Assembly (NCBI RefSeq): GCF_001701025.1 | Contig: NZ_CP016793.1 | Location: forward strand, 7,254,001-7,318,000 | Source: Lentzea guizhouensis | Lineage (GTDB): Bacteria > Actinomycetota > Actinomycetes > Mycobacteriales > Pseudonocardiaceae | Direction: 5' to 3' | DNA: 64,000 nt | Shown here: one piece after another, positions 60,778 through 64,000 of the stretch | How positions within the stretch are numbered: the stretch's first letter is position 1 | Layout of the letters: the number at the start of each line of letters is the position of its first letter | The notes under the pieces: model-generated | The model's database searches: none | Told to the model about the DNA's origin: nothing | What the model saw: the letters and a program-made list of their open reading frames with translations, nothing else | Program-made: the position numbers and the translations under genes

Positions 60778-60866
60778 GGGGTCATGCCTGATGAAGCCGA
60801 CGTAGACGGCTGTAGTAGTACGCCGGGGCGAGCCCGGCGCAGTGACTTCCGTGTCGCGGGTGCGAC

Positions 60867-62165
60867 ATGTTGATCTTCTCCGGCCTGCTGGCGATCGTGG
60901 CGCTCACCGCCGCCACCGGCTACTTCGTGGCCCAGGAGTTCGCCTACATGGCGGTCGACCGAGGCCGGCTGCAGCAGATGGCCGAGGGTGGCGACAAAGC
61001 CGCGGAACGCGCGTTGCGCGTGACCCAGAAGCTGTCGTTCATGCTCTCCGGTGCCCAGTTCGGGATCACCGTCACCGCCCTGCTGGTCGGGTACGTGGCC
61101 GAGCCGCTGCTCGGCACGGGGCTCGCGAACCTGCTCGGCCTGCCCGAGTCGTTCGGCGTGCCGCTGGCGATGGCCGTGGCGCTGATCTTCGCGACCGTCG
61201 TGCAGATGGTGCTGGGCGAGCTGCTGCCGAAGAACCTCGCGATCGCCAAGCCCGAGCCGCTGGCGAAGTGGCTGAGCGGCTCCACGCTGGTCTACCTCAA
61301 GATCGCCGGTCCGGTCATCCGCCTGTTCGACGCGGCCGCCAACAAGCTGCTGCGCTCCGTCGGCATCGAGCCGGTGGAGGAGCTGCCGCAGGGCGCGACA
61401 CAGGAGGACCTCAAGCAGATCGTCGAGGACGCGGGGGACCAGGGTCACCTGAATCCCGAGCTCGCCCAGCTGCTCGACCACGGCCTGGACTTCCGCGAGC
61501 TGGTGGCCGAGCAGGCGATGACGCCGCGGGTGAACGTGCACTCGGTGCGCTTCGACGAACCCGCCTCGCGCGTCGTCGAGCTGCTCGACACCGGCCACTC
61601 GCGGTTCCCGGTGGTGGGCGACGACCTCGACGACATCCGCGGCGTGGTCGGGCTGGCCGAGGTGCTGACCCTGGCGCCGGAACAGCGGCCTGTGACGCAG
61701 ATCGGCGAGATCGCCTCGACCGCGCTCGTGGTGCCCGCGACGCTGCCGCTGCCCGCCGTGCTGGAACGGCTGCGCACGGAACGCCGTCAGCTCGCGTGCG
61801 TGCTCGACGAGTTCGGCGGTTTCGCCGGGATCATCTCGCTGGAGGACCTCGCGGAGGAGCTCGTCGGCGAGATCCATGACGAGGACGACCTCATCGAGGC
61901 CGCGATCGAACGCGTCGACGACGCCAGGTGGCAGGTGCCCGGCCGGATGCGGCTCGACGAGATCGAGGACGCGACCGGCATCTCGCTGCCCGAGGACGAC
62001 GCCTACGACACCGTCTCCGGTCTCGTGCTGCACCGGCTCGGCCGGATCGCCGAGGTGGGCGACGAGATCCAGGTCGACGACGTCGTGCTGCTCGTCGGCG
62101 CGGTGACGCGCAACGTGCCGGACACCGTCGTGCTGACCGTCAGGGTGCCGGAGGAGGCTCGATGA
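60867..62165 (+). CDS. CNNM/CorC-type membrane protein (DUF21-CBS-CBS-CorC)
   Basis: 432 residues. N-terminal DUF21 membrane domain with four helices (LLAIVALTAATGYFVAQEFAYM, FMLSGAQFGITVTALLVGYVAEPLLG, VALIFATVVQMVLGELLPKNLAI). Two CBS domains follow (about 200-330: MTPRVNVHSV, RFPVVGDDLDDIRGVVGL), and a C-terminal CorC/HlyC domain (VPGRMRLDEIEDATGISLPEDDAYDTVSGLVL). Family members move or regulate Mg2+/Co2+; older 'haemolysin' labels are misleading. Its stop overlaps the start of the next gene (ATGA), a related paralogue. Confidence 0.9.
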   Translation: MLIFSGLLAIVALTAATGYFVAQEFAYMAVDRGRLQQMAEGGDKAAERALRVTQKLSFMLSGAQFGITVTALLVGYVAEPLLGTGLANLLGLPESFGVPLAMAVALIFATVVQMVLGELLPKNLAIAKPEPLAKWLSGSTLVYLKIAGPVIRLFDAAANKLLRSVGIEPVEELPQGATQEDLKQIVEDAGDQGHLNPELAQLLDHGLDFRELVAEQAMTPRVNVHSVRFDEPASRVVELLDTGHSRFPVVGDDLDDIRGVVGLAEVLTLAPEQRPVTQIGEIASTALVVPATLPLPAVLERLRTERRQLACVLDEFGGFAGIISLEDLAEELVGEIHDEDDLIEAAIERVDDARWQVPGRMRLDEIEDATGISLPEDDAYDTVSGLVLHRLGRIAEVGDEIQVDDVVLLVGAVTRNVPDTVVLTVRVPEEAR

Positions 62166-63214
62166 GCATCGGAATGGCTCTGGGCATCTCCCTGGTCCTG
62201 TTGGCGCTCAACGCCTTCTTCGTCGCCGCCGAGTTCGCGTTGATCGCGTCCAAGCGGCACCGCCTGGAGCAGGAGGCGGAGAGCTCACGGGCGGCCCGTG
62301 CCGCCGTCGCGGGTGTGCGCGAGCTGTCGTTGATGCTCGCGGGCGCCCAGCTCGGCATCACGCTGTGCACCCTGGGACTCGGTGCGCTGGCCAAGCCCGC
62401 CGTGGCCGACCTGCTCGACCCGCTGCTGCAGCTGACCGGACTGCCGGACGCGGTGGCGTACGGCATCGCGTTCACGATCAGCCTGGTGCTGGTGGTGTTC
62501 CTGCACATGGTCGTGGGCGAGATGGCGCCGAAGTCGTGGGCGATCTCGCACCCCGAACGCTCGGCGATGCTGCTGGCGCTGCCGTTCCGGGCGTTCGCGC
62601 ACTCGGTCCGCTGGCTCCTCAGCGGACTGAACTCGACGACGAACGGCTTGCTGCGCTTGATGAAGGTCGAGCCGCAGGACGAGCTGGCGCAGGCGCACCG
62701 GCCGGACGACCTGCGCATGCTCGTGCGCCAGTCCGGTGAGCACGGCCTCATCCCCGAGGGCCAGCAACGCCTGCTGACCCGCATGCTCCAGCTGCAGAAG
62801 ACGACCCTGCGCGAGGTCATGGTGGGGATCGAGGAAACCTCGACGGTCACCGAGGACACGACCGCCCGCGCGATCGAGCACAGCAGTCTGCGGTGCGGAC
62901 GCTCGCGGTTCCCGGTGAAGGACCTGAGCGGCGAGTTCGTCGGCCTGGTGCACATCCGCGAAGCGATGCGGGCGACGGCCGCGGGCAACGACCCGGAGGC
63001 TCGGGAACTCATGGCACCGGTGCTGACGTTGTCCGCTTCGATGCCGGTCGCCGCCGCGGTCACCGCGATGAAGGCGGACCGGGCGCAGCTCGCGCTCGTG
63101 TCCGACGACGACCGCGTGATCGGCATCGCCGCGCTGGAAGACCTGCTCGAAGAACTCATCGGTGACTTCGACGACGAGACCGACGCACCGCGCGTTGCGG
63201 TGCGCCAGAAGTAA
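62162..63214 (+). CDS. CNNM/CorC-type membrane protein, short paralogue without CorC domain
   Basis: 350 residues, coupled to the preceding gene by ATGA overlap. DUF21 membrane domain (LALNAFFVAAEFALIASKRHRL, LMLAGAQLGITLCTLGLGALA, VFLHMVVGEMAPKSWAIS) and two CBS motifs (SRFPVKDLSGEFVGLVH, DDRVIGIAALEDLLEELIGD). It ends directly after the second CBS, so the CorC domain of its neighbour is missing. Two adjacent paralogues often form a pair; a heteromeric divalent-cation transporter is a reasonable inference. Confidence 0.9.
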   Translation: MSIGMALGISLVLLALNAFFVAAEFALIASKRHRLEQEAESSRAARAAVAGVRELSLMLAGAQLGITLCTLGLGALAKPAVADLLDPLLQLTGLPDAVAYGIAFTISLVLVVFLHMVVGEMAPKSWAISHPERSAMLLALPFRAFAHSVRWLLSGLNSTTNGLLRLMKVEPQDELAQAHRPDDLRMLVRQSGEHGLIPEGQQRLLTRMLQLQKTTLREVMVGIEETSTVTEDTTARAIEHSSLRCGRSRFPVKDLSGEFVGLVHIREAMRATAAGNDPEARELMAPVLTLSASMPVAAAVTAMKADRAQLALVSDDDRVIGIAALEDLLEELIGDFDDETDAPRVAVRQK

Positions 63215-63241
63215 CTCCACCCAGTCCCCTCAGGAGGAGAC

Positions 63242-64000
63242 TTGTTCAAGCGGATGCTCAGCGCGTTCGGCGTCGGCGGCCCGTCCGTCGACACGGTGCT
63301 GGACTCGCCGCACGCGACACCCGGCCAGGTGGTCACCGGCCAGGTGCGCATCCAGGGCGGGACCGCGGACGCTGAGATCGGCCAGGTCGTGCTGTCGCTG
63401 GTCACGCGCGTCGAGGTCGAGCACGGCGACCACGAGTACGGCGGTGTCTCCGAGTTCTTCCGGATGGTCGTGCAGCAGGGCGTGCGGGTGCCGGCCGGCC
63501 AGCTGGTCGCGGTCCCGTTCCAGCTGCCGATCCCCTGGGAGACCCCGATCACCGCGGTCGGCGGCGCACCGCTGCCGCGCATGACCGTCGGCGTGCGCAC
63601 GGAGCTCGTCATCGCGGGCGCCCCGGACAAGGGCGACCTCGACCCGGTCCAGGTGCACCCGCTGCCCGCGCAGGACGCCGTGCTGAACGCGTTCGGCCAG
63701 CTCGGGTTCTCGTTCCGCAGCGCGGACGTCGAAGCGGGCCGGCTGCACGGCGTGCCGCAGGAGCTCGGCTTCTACCAGGAGATCGAGTTCTTCCCGCCGG
63801 CCCAGTTCGCGGGTGCGGTCAGCCAGGTCGAGCTGACCTTCGTGGCCAACCCGCACGAGCTGTACGTGATCCTGGAAGCCGACAAGCGCGGCGGCATGTT
63901 CTCCTCCGGCGGTGACGCGTTCGGCCACTTCCGCGCGTCGCACCAGGAGGCGCAGGGCACGGACTGGGCGTCGGCGATCAACGGCTGGCTGGCCCAGGTC
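63242..64000 (+). CDS. Spo0M (SpoOM)-family protein, 3' truncated by window
   Basis: Reads from TTG 63242 (AGGAGG four bases upstream) to the window edge, at least 253 residues. The N-terminus FKRMLSAFGVGGPSVDTVLDSPHATPGQVVTGQVRIQGG is the conserved start of Spo0M proteins, an arrestin-like beta-sandwich family named for an early sporulation effect in Bacillus. ATG 63254 would remove conserved residues and has poor spacing. The role in actinomycetes is not settled. Confidence 0.85.
   Translation, partial: MFKRMLSAFGVGGPSVDTVLDSPHATPGQVVTGQVRIQGGTADAEIGQVVLSLVTRVEVEHGDHEYGGVSEFFRMVVQQGVRVPAGQLVAVPFQLPIPWETPITAVGGAPLPRMTVGVRTELVIAGAPDKGDLDPVQVHPLPAQDAVLNAFGQLGFSFRSADVEAGRLHGVPQELGFYQEIEFFPPAQFAGAVSQVELTFVANPHELYVILEADKRGGMFSSGGDAFGHFRASHQEAQGTDWASAINGWLAQV

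Noticed and set aside
1..64000. CRISPR arrays, tRNA/rRNA genes, insertion sequences, integrases or attachment sites
   Set aside because: Looked for and not seen: no regularly spaced repeats, no cloverleaf-like sequence noticed, and no transposase or integrase motifs in any convincing gene.

Overview
The window is high-GC actinomycete DNA. Evidence: a GC-rich third codon position throughout, frequent GTG starts, Tat/Sec-secreted glycosidases, an Lsr2-type protein, an MbtH-like protein, a GAF-type sensor and a Spo0M-family protein. The mix suggests a member of the Pseudonocardiales (Lentzea/Saccharothrix/Actinosynnema-like), but this is inference and no marker gene is present.

Layout. (1) 1-2.2 kb: the 3' end of an RHS/YD-repeat polymorphic toxin with a small immunity-like gene. 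(2) 2.3-3.9 kb: a secreted GH76 alpha-mannanase (- strand) with a perfect LacI-type operator upstream. (3) 4.25-6.86 kb: a taurine-type ABC importer (permease, lipoprotein, ATPase), followed by a PAS/GAF sensor. (4) 8.6-13.0 kb (- strand): a LacI regulator, a large secreted glycosidase and a MerR-like regulator. (5) 13.4-50.0 kb: a non-ribosomal peptide cluster. It holds an MbtH-like protein, a stand-alone penicillin-binding-protein-type (SurE-like) thioesterase/cyclase, two giant NRPS genes with nine modules, and an MFS exporter, and it is closed by an Lsr2-like protein that has only the dimerisation domain. (6) 50.3-64 kb: ordinary chromosomal genes, including DUF2243/CtaG membrane proteins, an ATPase-acetyltransferase-HTH regulator, two MerR regulators, an SDR, a decayed CE15 esterase, and DedA, ZIP, GlsB, two CNNM/CorC proteins and Spo0M.

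How the cluster works (inference from domain logic). The first module is A-PCP with no condensation domain, so the peptide keeps a free amine. The modules read A-PCP / C-A-PCP-E / C-A-PCP-E / C-A-PCP // C-A-PCP-E / C-A-PCP / C-A-PCP-E / C-A-PCP / C-A-PCP-E. The last module ends in an epimerase and there is no thioesterase domain on either NRPS. This is the arrangement in which a trans-acting PBP-type thioesterase joins a C-terminal D-residue to the N-terminal L-residue. Specificity pockets read by eye suggest Ile/Val, D-Val, D-(allo)Thr, Val, D-Val, cationic X, D-Y (uncertain), cationic X, D-Asn. The predicted product is a head-to-tail cyclic, amphipathic cationic nonapeptide.

Caution on the data. 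The second NRPS gene is broken by three frameshifts inside module 7, and a fourth occurs in the gene at 52.3-54.4 kb. All four fit the loss of one CG/GC dinucleotide from a CGCG tract. The CE15 gene shows a complementary GC gain plus an A-run loss. Sequencing or assembly error is the simplest explanation for the NRPS breaks.
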